From: Ruficoccus sp. ZRK36
Lineage (GTDB): Bacteria; Verrucomicrobiota; Verrucomicrobiia; Opitutales; Cerasicoccaceae
Assembly (NCBI RefSeq): GCF_019603315.1
Contig: NZ_CP080649.1
Location: 635,501 to 699,500, forward strand
Length of the DNA stretch: 64,000 bases
Direction of reading: 5' to 3'
Of the stretch, positions 36,981 through 45,531 are shown piece by piece (positions within the stretch are counted from its first letter, which is position 1; the number at the start of each line of letters is the position of its first letter). The notes beneath the pieces were generated by a model, which was not told where the DNA came from, did no database searches, and saw only the letters and a program-made list of their open reading frames with translations. A program made the position numbers and the translations under genes.

Positions 36981-38615
36981 ATGGCCAATAAAACCCCCGC
37001 AAAAACCGTCCTCCTCGTTGCCAGTGGCGACCTCCGCCTCTCCGCCAACCAGATGTGTTGGCCCGAACAGGAGAAGATGGAAAATGAACTGAAGAAGATC
37101 GTTTCCCTCCTGGGCTATAAGCTCAAGCGTGCCCACTCGTTCAAGAAGAACGAAGGCCACGGCTTCATCGACAGCCAAAAGGAAGGGATGGAGATCTTCT
37201 CGAAGATCGACCGCAAGGCCCCCCTCATCGTGGCCGAAGCCGTCTGGCAGTACTCCCACCACCTGCTCGCCGGTCTGATCTCGCACGAAGGCCCGATCCT
37301 GACCGTCGCCAACTGGAGCGGCACCTGGCCCGGCCTCGTCGGCATGCTCAACCTTAACGGCTCCATGACCAAGGCCGGCGTCAAGTACTCCACCCTGTGG
37401 AGCGAAGACTTCTCCTCCGACAAGGCTTTCCAGAAGAACCTCGAAGGCTGGCTCAAGACCGGTGAGGTCAAGCACGCCACCTCCCACGTGCGCAAGTACG
37501 CCCCGAAGAAGGCCCCCGCGCGCGCCAAGAAAGTGGCCGAAAAGATTGCCGCCGACCTCGACAAGAACAAGGCAATCATGGGCGTGTTCGACGAGTTCTG
37601 CATGGGCATGTATAACGCCGCCATCCCGGACGAGCTGCTCTTCCCGCTCGGCGTCTACAAGGAACGCCTCAGCCAGAGCGCCCTGCTTTATGAAATGAGC
37701 CAGGTTTCCAACAAGGAAGCCGAAGAGGTTTACAAGTTCATCGAGAAGAAGGGCTTCACCTTCCACTACGGCAAGGACCCCAAGACCGAACTGGTCAAGG
37801 AACAGGTCATCGAACAGTGCAAGATGTACATCGCCGCCTGCCGCATCGGGGACACCTTTGGCTGCGAAGCCATCGGCATCCAGTACCAGCAGGGCCTGAA
37901 GGACCTCTGCCCGGCCTCCGACCTCGTCGAGGGCCTGCTCAACAGCTCCGACCGCCCGCCGGTCAAGAACGCCAAGGGCGAGATCATCAAGAAGGGCCTG
38001 CCCTATCCGCACTTCAATGAGGTGGACGAGTGCGTCGGCCTCGACGCGATCTTCACCAACCGCATCCACCGCGCCCTGGGCCAACCGCCCGAAACCACCC
38101 TGCACGACCTGCGCTGGGGTGACTGGGACCAGTCCGGCACCACCGACGAGTACGTCTGGGTGTTCCTCATCTCCGGTGGCGCTCCCGTCGAGCACCACGA
38201 GGGCGGCTGGAAGGGCTCCCACGGCTACCGTCAGCCCGCCATGTACTTCCCGGCCGGTGGCAGCACGCTCATGGGCGTGGCCCATCCAGGCGAGCTGGTC
38301 TGGAGCCGCATCTACGTCGAGGACGGTAAGCTCAAGCTCGACATCGGCCGTGGTAAGGCGATCTCCCTGCCCGAAGAGGAAACCAAGCGCCGCCTGGAGG
38401 AAACGACTCCGCAGTGGCCGATCATGCACTTCGTCAGCTACGGCGTCAGCCGCGACCAGATGATGGCCCGCCACAAGGCCAACCACCTCAACGTCGCCTA
38501 CGCCAACACCGCCGCCGCTGCCGACCAGTGTCTCTACGCCAAGGCCGAGCTGGCTCGCCAGCTGGGTATCGAGGTCTCGATCTGCGGCACCAACGCCAAG
38601 GGCGAGAAGATTTAA
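36981..38615 (+). CDS. L-fucose/L-arabinose isomerase-family protein
   Basis: This 544-residue protein is related to FucI-type ketol isomerases, which convert an aldose to a ketose with a divalent metal. Segments I use are [44 protein letters not shown] near residues 80-120, [23 protein letters not shown] near 200-222, [26 protein letters not shown] near 293-318 and [36 protein letters not shown] near 405-440. It begins a same-strand cluster with a lactonase, sugar porter, DeoR regulator and a rhamnulokinase-like kinase. L-fucose or L-rhamnose-like sugars are the likely substrates. The ATG at 36981 is preferred to an upstream in-frame start. Confidence 0.8.
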   Translation: MANKTPAKTVLLVASGDLRLSANQMCWPEQEKMENELKKIVSLLGYKLKRAHSFKKNEGHGFIDSQKEGMEIFSKIDRKAPLIVAEAVWQYSHHLLAGLISHEGPILTVANWSGTWPGLVGMLNLNGSMTKAGVKYSTLWSEDFSSDKAFQKNLEGWLKTGEVKHATSHVRKYAPKKAPARAKKVAEKIAADLDKNKAIMGVFDEFCMGMYNAAIPDELLFPLGVYKERLSQSALLYEMSQVSNKEAEEVYKFIEKKGFTFHYGKDPKTELVKEQVIEQCKMYIAACRIGDTFGCEAIGIQYQQGLKDLCPASDLVEGLLNSSDRPPVKNAKGEIIKKGLPYPHFNEVDECVGLDAIFTNRIHRALGQPPETTLHDLRWGDWDQSGTTDEYVWVFLISGGAPVEHHEGGWKGSHGYRQPAMYFPAGGSTLMGVAHPGELVWSRIYVEDGKLKLDIGRGKAISLPEEETKRRLEETTPQWPIMHFVSYGVSRDQMMARHKANHLNVAYANTAAAADQCLYAKAELARQLGIEVSICGTNAKGEKI

Positions 38616-38636
38616 GGAGTATTTTGGGGAATACAT

Positions 38637-38672
38637 GCGAGAGACCCTTTTGTGGACAAAAGGGTTTCTCGC
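38637..38672. repeat. very strong 17-bp stem hairpin after the isomerase gene
   Basis: GCGAGAGACCCTTTTGT (38637-38653) pairs with ACAAAAGGGTTTCTCGC (38656-38672) around GG, with a single G-T wobble. No T-run follows. A second hairpin (38725-38739, GCCCCAC/GTGGGGC) and a genuine terminator follow. It may stabilise the isomerase mRNA 3' end. Confidence 0.75.
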
Positions 38673-38793
38673 GCTCTTCCCAAAAAACTTTGATTGCGGC
38701 GCTGCGCGCCTTGCTTCATCCCTAGCCCCACCGTGGGGCGTGAGACCGAAGTCTTCTCAACCCTGAGAAAAACAGCGATTTCAACCACCGAAG

Positions 38794-38823
38794 CCGGTGC
38801 GGTCTTGCCGCACCGGTTTTTTT
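38794..38823 (+). terminator. Rho-independent terminator before the SMP-30 gene
   Basis: CCGGTGCGG (38794-38802), loop TCTTG, CCGCACCGG (38808-38816), then seven T residues. It should end transcription from the isomerase gene, so the lactonase gene has its own promoter or relies on readthrough. Confidence 0.9.
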
Positions 38824-38843
38824 GTGAATGTCTATAACCCGCT

Positions 38844-39725
38844 ATGAAAACCCATCACCCGACCATGCTTCATCCCTGCGCCTCCCAACACGGTGAAGGC
38901 GCCTACTGGTGGGACGACCGCCAACAACTGATCTGGGTAGACATCCTGGCCTGCGAAGTCCACCTCTACGATCCGGCCAAGGATGAAGACCGCATGTGGA
39001 AGGTACCCTGCCACGTCGGCTTCGCACATCCGACCGTCGAGGGGGATCTGCTGCTGGGGACCCGTGATGGCATTGCCCGGCTCGACCTCAAGAGCAACGA
39101 GATCACCTTTATCGTCGACCCCGAGGCCGGGATGGACGAAACGCGCTTTAACGACGGTAAGCCCGGCCCGGACGGACGCCTCTATGGCGGCTCCATGGCC
39201 TACGGCGGCAAGGGCCCCTGGGGCAGCCTCTGGCTGATCGAGAAAGACTTTAACTACCGCCACCTGATCGACAACGTCACCATCTCCAACGGCCTGTGCT
39301 GGACCAAGGACGAGCAGACGATGTTCTACATCGACTCCCCCACCCGCCTGGTCGAAGCCTTTGACTACGACGCCGCTACCGGCAACCTGGAAAACCGCCG
39401 CACGGTGGTCGAGGTGCCGCAGGACCTCGGTGTGCCCGACGGCATGACCATCGACGCCGACGACAACCTCTGGGTCGCGATCTACGGGGGCTCCATGGTC
39501 GCCTGCTATGACTCACAGACCGGCCAGATGATCGAGCAGGTCCCCTGCCCGACCCCCAAGGTGACCTGCGTGAGCTTCGGCGGTCCCGACCTGAGCACCC
39601 TTTACATCAATACCTCCAAGGCAGGTATCGACGAAATGACCCCCGATGAGGCCAAAGTCGCCGGGCACCTGTTCGCCTGTGAACCGGGCGCCAAAGGCCG
39701 CCGCAACTACGTCTTCGGGGAGTAG
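38844..39725 (+). CDS. SMP-30/gluconolactonase/LRE family protein
   Basis: This 293-residue six-bladed beta-propeller has the SMP-30 metal-site residues: Glu in QHGEGAYWWDDRQQLIWVDI near residue 17, Asn in RFNDGKPGPDGRLYGGSM near 100, Asn in TISNGLCWTKDEQTMFYIDS near 150 and Asp in GVPDGMTIDADDNLWVAIYGG near 200. The family opens sugar lactones. In this cluster it could act on the lactone of a deoxy or aldonic sugar made by an oxidative branch. The terminator upstream separates it from the isomerase. No signal peptide is evident. Confidence 0.86.
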   Translation: MKTHHPTMLHPCASQHGEGAYWWDDRQQLIWVDILACEVHLYDPAKDEDRMWKVPCHVGFAHPTVEGDLLLGTRDGIARLDLKSNEITFIVDPEAGMDETRFNDGKPGPDGRLYGGSMAYGGKGPWGSLWLIEKDFNYRHLIDNVTISNGLCWTKDEQTMFYIDSPTRLVEAFDYDAATGNLENRRTVVEVPQDLGVPDGMTIDADDNLWVAIYGGSMVACYDSQTGQMIEQVPCPTPKVTCVSFGGPDLSTLYINTSKAGIDEMTPDEAKVAGHLFACEPGAKGRRNYVFGE

Positions 39726-39752
39726 CTCTAGATAAGGCTTAAAATAACAGAC

Positions 39753-39779
39753 CTCACACCGAGGCACTGTGGCACGGAG
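39753..39779. repeat. 27-bp dispersed repeat, copy 2 (GGAGGCAC type)
   Basis: CTCACACCGAGGCACTGTGG continues into CACGGAG and matches 31895-31921 at 24 of 27 positions. It is followed about 50 bp later by an inverted repeat at 39827-39870. Confidence 0.6.
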
Positions 39780-39826
39780 GAAAAGCATCCTGTCCGGATC
39801 AATCTTAGTGTTTCCACAGTTGATGA

Positions 39827-39870
39827 TTAACCACAAAGAAGAAGTCCCCTTGGGCGGATTCTGTGGTTAA
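39827..39870. repeat. inverted repeat TTAACCACA / TGTGGTTAA
   Basis: Nine-base perfect arms (39827-39835 and 39862-39870) enclose 26 bases. It lies in the spacer between the lactonase and sugar-porter genes. It could be a regulator site, a small degraded mobile element or a hairpin; I cannot tell. Confidence 0.45.
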
Positions 39871-40117
39871 AATATTCTATTGCGTGGCATTTTAAGCCGT
39901 AGTGTAAAGGGACTACATCGGAGCAAGAAAGTCCTCACAGACTGGCATTCTTACCTTGCCAGAGGCAGGTGTATCCGATGAACTGTGATAAACCCCATCC
40001 GGCACGTCTTGAACCCTCTCTCACCGCAAGATTTCCCTGCCCCGGAAGCCCCGGCCGTTGCCGGTCCGTATCCGTGCGTGCCGGTAGGGATGCTGCGGTC
40101 AACCCCTCTCGTTGCCC

Positions 40118-41743
40118 ATGAGTAATCCAGCCTCGGCCCAATCGTCTATCCCCACCCATCTGCGCGCTATCCTCGAAGAGGTCGAGAGCGCACTGGAAAA
40201 GGTCGCCATCAAACCCCTGAGCAGCTTCTTCGTCGGCACGGTCGCTGCCATGTCGGGGGTGCTCTTCGGCTTCGACGCCTCGATCGCAGCCGCCACCGGC
40301 AGCTCCGTGAACAATTTCTTCGGGTTGGAGCAGGCTCCACTGCTGCAAGGGCTCTGGGTCGCCGCAGTTCCGCTGGGCGCCCTGATCGGGGCTCTCTTTG
40401 GCGGTAAGGTCTCGGACCGCTTCGGGCGAAAAAAGGGGCTCATCTTCAACGCCATTTTGTTTATCGCCGGGATCGCGGTGGCCGCTGTCGCCCCGGCCTT
40501 CGGGGTCTTTGTGGCCGCGCGCCTGATGATGGGGCTGGCCATCGGTAACTCCGCCGTGATCACCCCGATGTATATGGCCGAGGTGGCCCCGCCGGAATCA
40601 CGCGGGCGCATCCTGTTCATGTATCAGCTATCGATTGTGGTCGGCATTCTCTTTTCCTTCATTGTCGGTGTGGTGGTGGATGCCTCCATCAAGGACACCT
40701 CGATGAACTGGCGCGTCATGCTCGGCATCGGCCTCGTCCCGGCGTTTATCTTTCTCTTTGGCATGCTGCGGATGCCGAACAGCCCCCGCTGGCTGATCGA
40801 AAACAAGTACCTGCAGGAGGCTCACCATGTGCTGCTGAGGATGATGGGGCGCGAGGAAGCTCGCTCGACCTTCTGCGACATCCACGAAGCCGCTGCCCGC
40901 AAAACCAGCGTCAACATCAAGGCCTGCTTCGGGAAGTTGATCCTGCCGGTCATGCTGCTGGGCTTCTTCCTCCAGTTTTTCCAACAGTCCACCGGGATCA
41001 ACGCGGACATGTACTTCGGGCCGCAAATCTTCAGCCAGGGAGGATTCAGCGCCTCGGCGGCGATGTGGGCCCAAGTGGCGATGGGGCTGGTCAACCTTAT
41101 CGCTACGATTGTCTCGATCTTTTTGGTGGATAAACTGGGCCGCCGTAAGCTGATGTTTATCGGCGTGACCGGGATCATTATCATGCTCGGTGCGCAGTCG
41201 TACCTGTTTCACCGGTATGAGAAGTTCCAGCAGACTGCCGCCCCCGAGGCACAGGCCATCACCACGACCGACAGTGCCGGCCAGCGCCATACCCTCCCGA
41301 ATGCCGGGTCGGCCGTCACCCATGAGCAAACCTCCGACACCCGCGAGGCCGCTCAGGCAGGTACAGCCGTGAAGCCCGGTAAGCCTCCGGCCATCACGTA
41401 CTGGATCTTCGCCAGTATCCTGCTGTACATCATCTGCTTTGCCATCAGTGCCGGGCCGCTGTGCTGGCTGATGATCAGTGAGATTTTCCCCATCCGCTTC
41501 CGCGGGATCGGCATGAGCGTGGCGGTTGCCGCCAACTGGCTCGTGGACTACTTCGTGAGCCAGCTCTTCCCGGTGATGAAAGACGGGCTGGGCATGTCGT
41601 TCACCTTCCTCATTTACGCCGGATTCACAGCCGTGGGACTGGCGCTGGCCATACGCTTCCTGCCGGAAACCCGTGGCGTGCCGCTGGAGAAAATCGAGGA
41701 AAACATCTACGCGGGCAAGCCGCTGCGGCATATCGGGCGTTAA
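40118..41743 (+). CDS. MFS sugar porter family transporter
   Basis: This 541-residue protein has twelve membrane segments and the sugar-porter signatures: GGKVSDRFGRKKGLIFNAILF after TM2, PPESRGRILFMYQLSIVVGIL, PRWLIENKYLQEAHHVLLRMMG, QQSTGINADMYFGPQIF, and PETRGVPLEKIEENI at the end. It probably imports the sugar used by this cluster by proton symport. One unusual feature is a long polar insertion of about 60 residues near 370-430 (AAPEAQAITTTDSAGQRHTLP and on) between two membrane segments. The start is the ATG at 40118; a TTG lies six bases upstream. Confidence 0.86.
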   Translation: MSNPASAQSSIPTHLRAILEEVESALEKVAIKPLSSFFVGTVAAMSGVLFGFDASIAAATGSSVNNFFGLEQAPLLQGLWVAAVPLGALIGALFGGKVSDRFGRKKGLIFNAILFIAGIAVAAVAPAFGVFVAARLMMGLAIGNSAVITPMYMAEVAPPESRGRILFMYQLSIVVGILFSFIVGVVVDASIKDTSMNWRVMLGIGLVPAFIFLFGMLRMPNSPRWLIENKYLQEAHHVLLRMMGREEARSTFCDIHEAAARKTSVNIKACFGKLILPVMLLGFFLQFFQQSTGINADMYFGPQIFSQGGFSASAAMWAQVAMGLVNLIATIVSIFLVDKLGRRKLMFIGVTGIIIMLGAQSYLFHRYEKFQQTAAPEAQAITTTDSAGQRHTLPNAGSAVTHEQTSDTREAAQAGTAVKPGKPPAITYWIFASILLYIICFAISAGPLCWLMISEIFPIRFRGIGMSVAVAANWLVDYFVSQLFPVMKDGLGMSFTFLIYAGFTAVGLALAIRFLPETRGVPLEKIEENIYAGKPLRHIGR

Positions 41744-41746
41744 ATA

Positions 41747-41835
41747 AGTTTGAGCGTTCCGCGTCTGGGCGTTTGAAAGGTGTGGGGCCGATAGGCCCCG
41801 CGCAGCCACGCTTTAACGATTAATCGCTCAAACTT
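41747..41835. repeat. 89-bp nested palindromic element before the VOC gene
   Basis: Arms AAGTTTGAGCG (41747-41757) and CGCTCAAACTT (41825-41835) are perfectly complementary. Inside is a second hairpin, GGGGCC-GATA-GGCCCC (41784-41799). The element fills nearly the whole spacer, and its right arm touches the proposed TTG start of the next gene. It may act as an attenuator or be a small mobile repeat. Confidence 0.6.
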
Positions 41836-42239
41836 TGAACCTGAACAAGATCCTCGAAACCTGCCTCTACGCAGACGACCTGCCTGCGGCGGAAACCTTT
41901 TACACGCGCCTGCTCGGGCACGAGCCGCTGGCCCGCGAGGAGGGCAAGTACATCTTCTACAAGCTCGACGGCACCATGCTGCTGATCTTCGATCCGCAGG
42001 CCTCGGCTGATAACGACGAAGTGCCCCCGCACGGCACCCGCGGCTCCACCCACGTCTGCTTCCGCATCGAGGCGGCGGATATCCCCGGCTGGAGGTACCG
42101 GCTGGAGGAGCTGGGCATCCCGCTGGAGATGGAGCACATCTGGCGCGAGGGCGTGCACTCGCTCTACTTCCGCGATCCAGCCGGAAACAGCCTGGAAATT
42201 GCCCCCTGGAGCCTCTGGGACGCCCTGACGGAAGAATAG
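41835..42239 (+). CDS. VOC/glyoxalase-fold protein
   Basis: This protein of about 134 residues starts at TTG (MNLNKILETCLYADDLPAAETFYTRLLGHEPLAREEG), which is the standard VOC opening. RGSTHVCFRIEAADIPGWRYRLEELGIPLEME and VHSLYFRDPAGNSLEIAPWSLWD give the two beta-alpha-beta halves. Metal-ligand-like His (THVCF) and Glu (NSLEI) are present. Members include lyases, dioxygenases and antibiotic-binding proteins; the specific reaction is unknown. No in-frame ATG gives a complete fold, so the TTG is likely real. It lies between the transporter and the regulator. Confidence 0.75.
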   Translation: MNLNKILETCLYADDLPAAETFYTRLLGHEPLAREEGKYIFYKLDGTMLLIFDPQASADNDEVPPHGTRGSTHVCFRIEAADIPGWRYRLEELGIPLEMEHIWREGVHSLYFRDPAGNSLEIAPWSLWDALTEE

Positions 42240-42250
42240 CTCCATCCCAG

Positions 42251-42287
42251 TGGAAGCAACTGAATGTTTTTGACAGTTTATGGAAGC
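42251..42287. promoter_or_regulatory. direct repeats TGGAAGC spanning the regulator promoter
   Basis: TGGAAGC occurs at 42251-42257 and again at 42281-42287, 30 bases apart, so both lie on the same face of the helix. The second lies between -35 and -10. They are candidate binding sites for the DeoR-type protein encoded immediately downstream. Confidence 0.35.
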
Positions 42288-42297
42288 GCCCTAGATT
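42270..42297 (+). promoter_or_regulatory. candidate promoter of the DeoR-type regulator gene
   Basis: TTGACA (42270-42275, perfect -35 consensus) and TAGATT (42292-42297) are 16 bases apart. The -10 ends 13 bases before the ATG at 42311, giving a leader of about 6-7 nt. Confidence 0.6.
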
Positions 42298-42310
42298 GAC
42301 GGACGTTTCC

Positions 42311-43093
42311 ATGACGAATAAACAGCGCCTCGACCTGATCGAAAAGTATATCCGCGAACACAAGTACGCGGACCTGCATACGCTTGCCGACAAGTTCGAC
42401 ATCAGCCTGTCCACCGTCCGGCGCGCGCTGAACGAGTTGGAGGCCGCCAATATCATCTGCCGCCACCATGGCGGAGCCAGTCTGGTCGAAGAGGACACCA
42501 GCTCGACCGGCTACGACTTTATCACGCAGGACAACCGCCAGACAGAGCAGAAGCACGCCATCGCCCGCAAGATGGCCGAGCTGATCGAGCCGGGCATGAC
42601 CGTCATGCTCGATGGGGGCACCAGCACCTATACCGTGGCACGCGCCCTGGTGGAAAAGCGTCTGGTCGTCATCACCAATTCCCTGCCGATCGCTGCGCTC
42701 TTCGGCGAGGTCGGCTCCTCGGAGACGATTGTCACCGGTGGCACGGTCTACTCCCGCCTCGGCATCCTCTACGGCCCGGCCTGTGAGCAGGCGATCAACC
42801 GCGTACACGTGGACATCGCCGTGTGTGGCTGCGCCGGGATGACCCCCGAGGGCATCTGGAACAACAACTCCTTTATCGCGTCCTTCCAGCAGCACATGAT
42901 CAATGTCTGCGACCAGCTCTACTTCGTCATGGACAGCACAAAGATGGGCAAACGCGCCCTGAGCCTGGTGACGGAGCTCTCCGACAAGTTTACCATCATC
43001 ACCGACAAGGAGCCACCCGCCGAGATAGCGGAGCCTGCCGCCAAGGCCGGAACCCGTATCATCGTAGCACCTCCCAGCCGGATCGAATCCTGA
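42311..43093 (+). CDS. DeoR family transcriptional regulator
   Basis: This 260-residue protein has an N-terminal winged helix-turn-helix (QRLDLIEKYIREHKYADLHTLADKFDISLSTVRRALNELEAANIICRHHGGASLV). The C-terminal DeoRC sensor domain follows, with KMAELIEPGMTVMLDGGTSTYTVARAL near residue 92 and CDQLYFVMDSTKMGKRALSLVTEL near 200. DeoRC domains bind phosphorylated sugars. Context suggests it represses the sugar genes until a sugar phosphate builds up. It sits 41 bp before the kinase and probably shares its transcript. The ATG at 42311 is preferred to the TTG at 42296. Confidence 0.9.
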   Translation: MTNKQRLDLIEKYIREHKYADLHTLADKFDISLSTVRRALNELEAANIICRHHGGASLVEEDTSSTGYDFITQDNRQTEQKHAIARKMAELIEPGMTVMLDGGTSTYTVARALVEKRLVVITNSLPIAALFGEVGSSETIVTGGTVYSRLGILYGPACEQAINRVHVDIAVCGCAGMTPEGIWNNNSFIASFQQHMINVCDQLYFVMDSTKMGKRALSLVTELSDKFTIITDKEPPAEIAEPAAKAGTRIIVAPPSRIES

Positions 43094-43134
43094 AGCCACC
43101 TCTCGAACCCCAACCTTTTTCCAGCAACCCCTCC

Positions 43135-44544
43135 ATGAACAAAGTACACGCCGCCGCCATCGACCTGGGAGCCACCAGTGGACGCGTCATCGTCGGAACC
43201 TGGTCTGACGATGGCCTCGAACTGACCGAGGTCCACCGCTTTCCCAACGGCTTCAATCGCCTGAACAATAACGACTACTGGGACATCGGCTCCCTCTTTG
43301 CCCAGGTCCGCAAGGGCCTGCAGGAGGCCAAGCGGCTCTTCCCCGGTCTGGTCTCGTGTGGCGTGGACACCTGGGGCGTGGACCACGTCCTGCTCGATGA
43401 GGACGGACGCCTGTGCTTCCCGATGCATGCCTACCGCGACCAGCGGACGGAGGCCCTGCGCAAGCGCATCATCGACTCCGGCGACGACCGTAAACTCTAC
43501 GACTGGACCGGACTCCCCCCGATCAACTACAACACCGCCATCCAGCTCGGCGAAACCCTGAGCGCCTTCCCCCAGCTGAAGGAGATGGCCAACCGCGTGC
43601 TGCTGCTCCCGGATTATTTCAACTACCTGCTCTCGGGCAAGATGTGCAATGAGGTCTCGATTGCCAGCACCGGCCAGCTGCTCGACATCGACGGCGTCTC
43701 CTTTTCAGAAGAAACACTGGAGTACTTCGGCATCCCGCAAAAGTGGCTTGAGGGCCCCTCGAAAGCCGGAGCCAAGCTCGGCAAGGTCCGCGACATCGAA
43801 GGGCTCGAAGACGTCGAGACTATCCTCGTCCCCGGCCACGACACCTCCTGCGCCTTTGAGGCGATCCCGAAGACCGGTAACGATATCTTTATCTCCGCGG
43901 GCACCTGGCTGCTCGTCGGGGGCCTCACGGCCCAACCGGCTAAAGGCGACGATGCCTACAAGCTCGGAGTCAGCAATGAGCGCGACGGCCTGGGCGGCTA
44001 TCGTCCGAATAAAATCCTGCTCGGGCTCTGGCTGCTGGAGCAGCTCTCCTCCAAGCTCCCCAACAAGCCCAAGAGTGGTGCCGAGTGGGATGCTGTCACT
44101 GACCAGGCCGCAGACCTGCCCACCCCCGATGTGCTCATCGACTGCACCGACGAAGCGCTTTTCAATCCCGAGGACATGAAGGCCGCGATCGACGAAAACC
44201 TGAGCCGCCAGGGTGGTACACCGCCTGAATCCCTCGCCGCCTATATGCGCTTGATCTGTGATTCACTGGCCCGCTCCGTCGCCGACTCCGTGGCCCTCTT
44301 TGGGCGCATGACGCACGAGGACTTTGACAACATCGCCATCGTTGGCGGTGGCTCCAAAAACCAGCTCCTGTGCCAGCGTATCGCCGATGCCAGCGGCCTG
44401 CCCGTCACCAGCTACAGCCTGGAGGGCACCTCCGTCGGCAACATCGGTTACCAGCTGCTCGGCATGGGCGTGATCGAGAATCTCGATGTGTACCGCGCCA
44501 AGATCGCGCAGGGCATCAACAAGCACGTCTACCGCCCGGCCTGA
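43135..44544 (+). CDS. FGGY sugar kinase, rhamnulokinase-like
   Basis: This 469-residue kinase has the N-terminal phosphate loop AAIDLGATSGRVIVGTW. CGVDTWGVDHVLLDEDGRLCFPMHAYRDQRTE near residues 78-110 is typical of RhaB. PGHDTSCAFEAIP near 240 carries the catalytic Asp, and NIAIVGGGSKNQLLCQRIADASGLPV near 400 is the C-terminal adenosine loop. RhaB phosphorylates L-rhamnulose; a related ketose such as L-fuculose is possible because the isomerase here is FucI-like. No aldolase for the product is in the cluster. Length is normal. A spurious longer frame starting at 42823 overlaps the regulator and is rejected. Confidence 0.87.
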   Translation: MNKVHAAAIDLGATSGRVIVGTWSDDGLELTEVHRFPNGFNRLNNNDYWDIGSLFAQVRKGLQEAKRLFPGLVSCGVDTWGVDHVLLDEDGRLCFPMHAYRDQRTEALRKRIIDSGDDRKLYDWTGLPPINYNTAIQLGETLSAFPQLKEMANRVLLLPDYFNYLLSGKMCNEVSIASTGQLLDIDGVSFSEETLEYFGIPQKWLEGPSKAGAKLGKVRDIEGLEDVETILVPGHDTSCAFEAIPKTGNDIFISAGTWLLVGGLTAQPAKGDDAYKLGVSNERDGLGGYRPNKILLGLWLLEQLSSKLPNKPKSGAEWDAVTDQAADLPTPDVLIDCTDEALFNPEDMKAAIDENLSRQGGTPPESLAAYMRLICDSLARSVADSVALFGRMTHEDFDNIAIVGGGSKNQLLCQRIADASGLPVTSYSLEGTSVGNIGYQLLGMGVIENLDVYRAKIAQGINKHVYRPA

Positions 44545-44553
44545 CACAAAGCC

Positions 44554-44582
44554 GGGGCTCAGCCCCTATTTCCCAATAGGGG
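44554..44582. repeat. overlapping hairpins after the kinase gene
   Basis: GGGGCTCAGCCCC (44554-44566) overlaps CCCCTATT-TCCC-AATAGGGG (44563-44582). The two are mutually exclusive folds. They lie 10 bp after the kinase stop and may end or protect the transcript, although no T-run follows. Confidence 0.5.
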
Positions 44583-44703
44583 AAGCTAGTAGCCGAAGCG
44601 CTTGTTTCGGAAACGTCACCGCTACGCCACGCGTATGCCGTGCTGACACAATAATGTCGTCGATGTGACGGCTGTGATACCCGCAGCCGACACATTGATT
44701 GCC

Positions 44704-45531
44704 ATGAAACTGCTACCTGCCCTCATCCTTTGTGCCTTGCTGTGCCCGGACATCCTGACCGCCGCTAACGCCCCCCGAGAGCCGGGACTTCGGGAAGTCC
44801 TGGCCGAGTATCAAAAAGTCCAGGGCGGCAAAACCTACATCTCGTCCATCGAGACGCTACGCATGGAGGGAACGATCGAGCAGGAAGGGGAAACCTACAG
44901 CTTCGTTCAGGTGAAGAAGAAGCCGAATCTGATGCGCATGACCATCGAGCTCGAAACGACAGACCTGATCATGGGCTACAACGGAAAAACGGCCTGGCAG
45001 ACCACACGACAGCGCCCTCAAGCCCTGGAGCTGACCGGGGCCGCAAAACAGGAGCTGATTCGCGATGACGAAATGTTCGGGCATCTTCATACAGACGACA
45101 ATACCACCATCACCCGCACCTACCTCGGCGAGGCCGAGCTGGATAACATCAAGGTCTTGCAGATCGAGGTCCAGCTAGAGGACGGTGGTGTCGAGCTCTA
45201 CAGTATCGATCCGGACACCTATCTCGACTACGCCATGGCTTATACCTGGGTCGAGGATGGGCAAACACACACCACCGAGTACCGGTTTTCAGACTACCGC
45301 TCCGTGGACAAGCTCATACTCCCCCACCGCATCGAGTGCTATCAGGAGGGGGAGATTGCCTCTGTGGTGACGCTCGACAGCATCCGCCTGGATGCCGGTG
45401 TTTACCTGCCCTACTTCGATCCGCCGGGCGGCATTGAAGGGCGCGACGAGCTTCCCGTTAAAAATGAGACCCGGACCATGCCCACCGGGATGACGATTTC
45501 CGGCCCCAGCGCCCTGGCCAACGCTAATTAA
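44704..45531 (+). CDS. secreted outer-membrane lipoprotein-sorting-like protein
   Basis: This 275-residue protein has a signal peptide (MKLLPALILCALLCPDILTAANA). The fold looks like the LolA/LolB half-barrel family: LAEYQKVQGGKTYISSIETLRMEGTIEQEGETYSFVQVKKKPNLMRMTIELETTDLIMGYNGKTAWQ is the standard opening of such proteins in this lineage. It is periplasmic and probably binds lipid or lipoprotein, but is not clearly LolA itself. Its stop lies within the convergent Nudix gene by 8 bp. It stands apart from the sugar cluster by about 160 bp. Confidence 0.65.
   Translation: MKLLPALILCALLCPDILTAANAPREPGLREVLAEYQKVQGGKTYISSIETLRMEGTIEQEGETYSFVQVKKKPNLMRMTIELETTDLIMGYNGKTAWQTTRQRPQALELTGAAKQELIRDDEMFGHLHTDDNTTITRTYLGEAELDNIKVLQIEVQLEDGGVELYSIDPDTYLDYAMAYTWVEDGQTHTTEYRFSDYRSVDKLILPHRIECYQEGEIASVVTLDSIRLDAGVYLPYFDPPGGIEGRDELPVKNETRTMPTGMTISGPSALANAN

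Larger units (their letters stand above)
39726..40117. other. 392-bp intergenic region between lactonase and sugar porter
   Basis: Besides the GGAGGCAC repeat (39753-39779) and the TTAACCACA inverted repeat (39827-39870) I see no gene or RNA. A promoter for the sugar porter must be here, but no clear -35/-10 pair could be fixed. Confidence 0.5.

Noticed and set aside
36873-38636. 587-codon open frame opposite the sugar isomerase
   Set aside because: Antisense shadow; the isomerase frame matches a known family over its length.
42823-44544. Longer start for the sugar kinase at 42823
   Set aside because: It would overlap the DeoR-type gene by about 270 bases out of frame; the family start motif begins at 43135.
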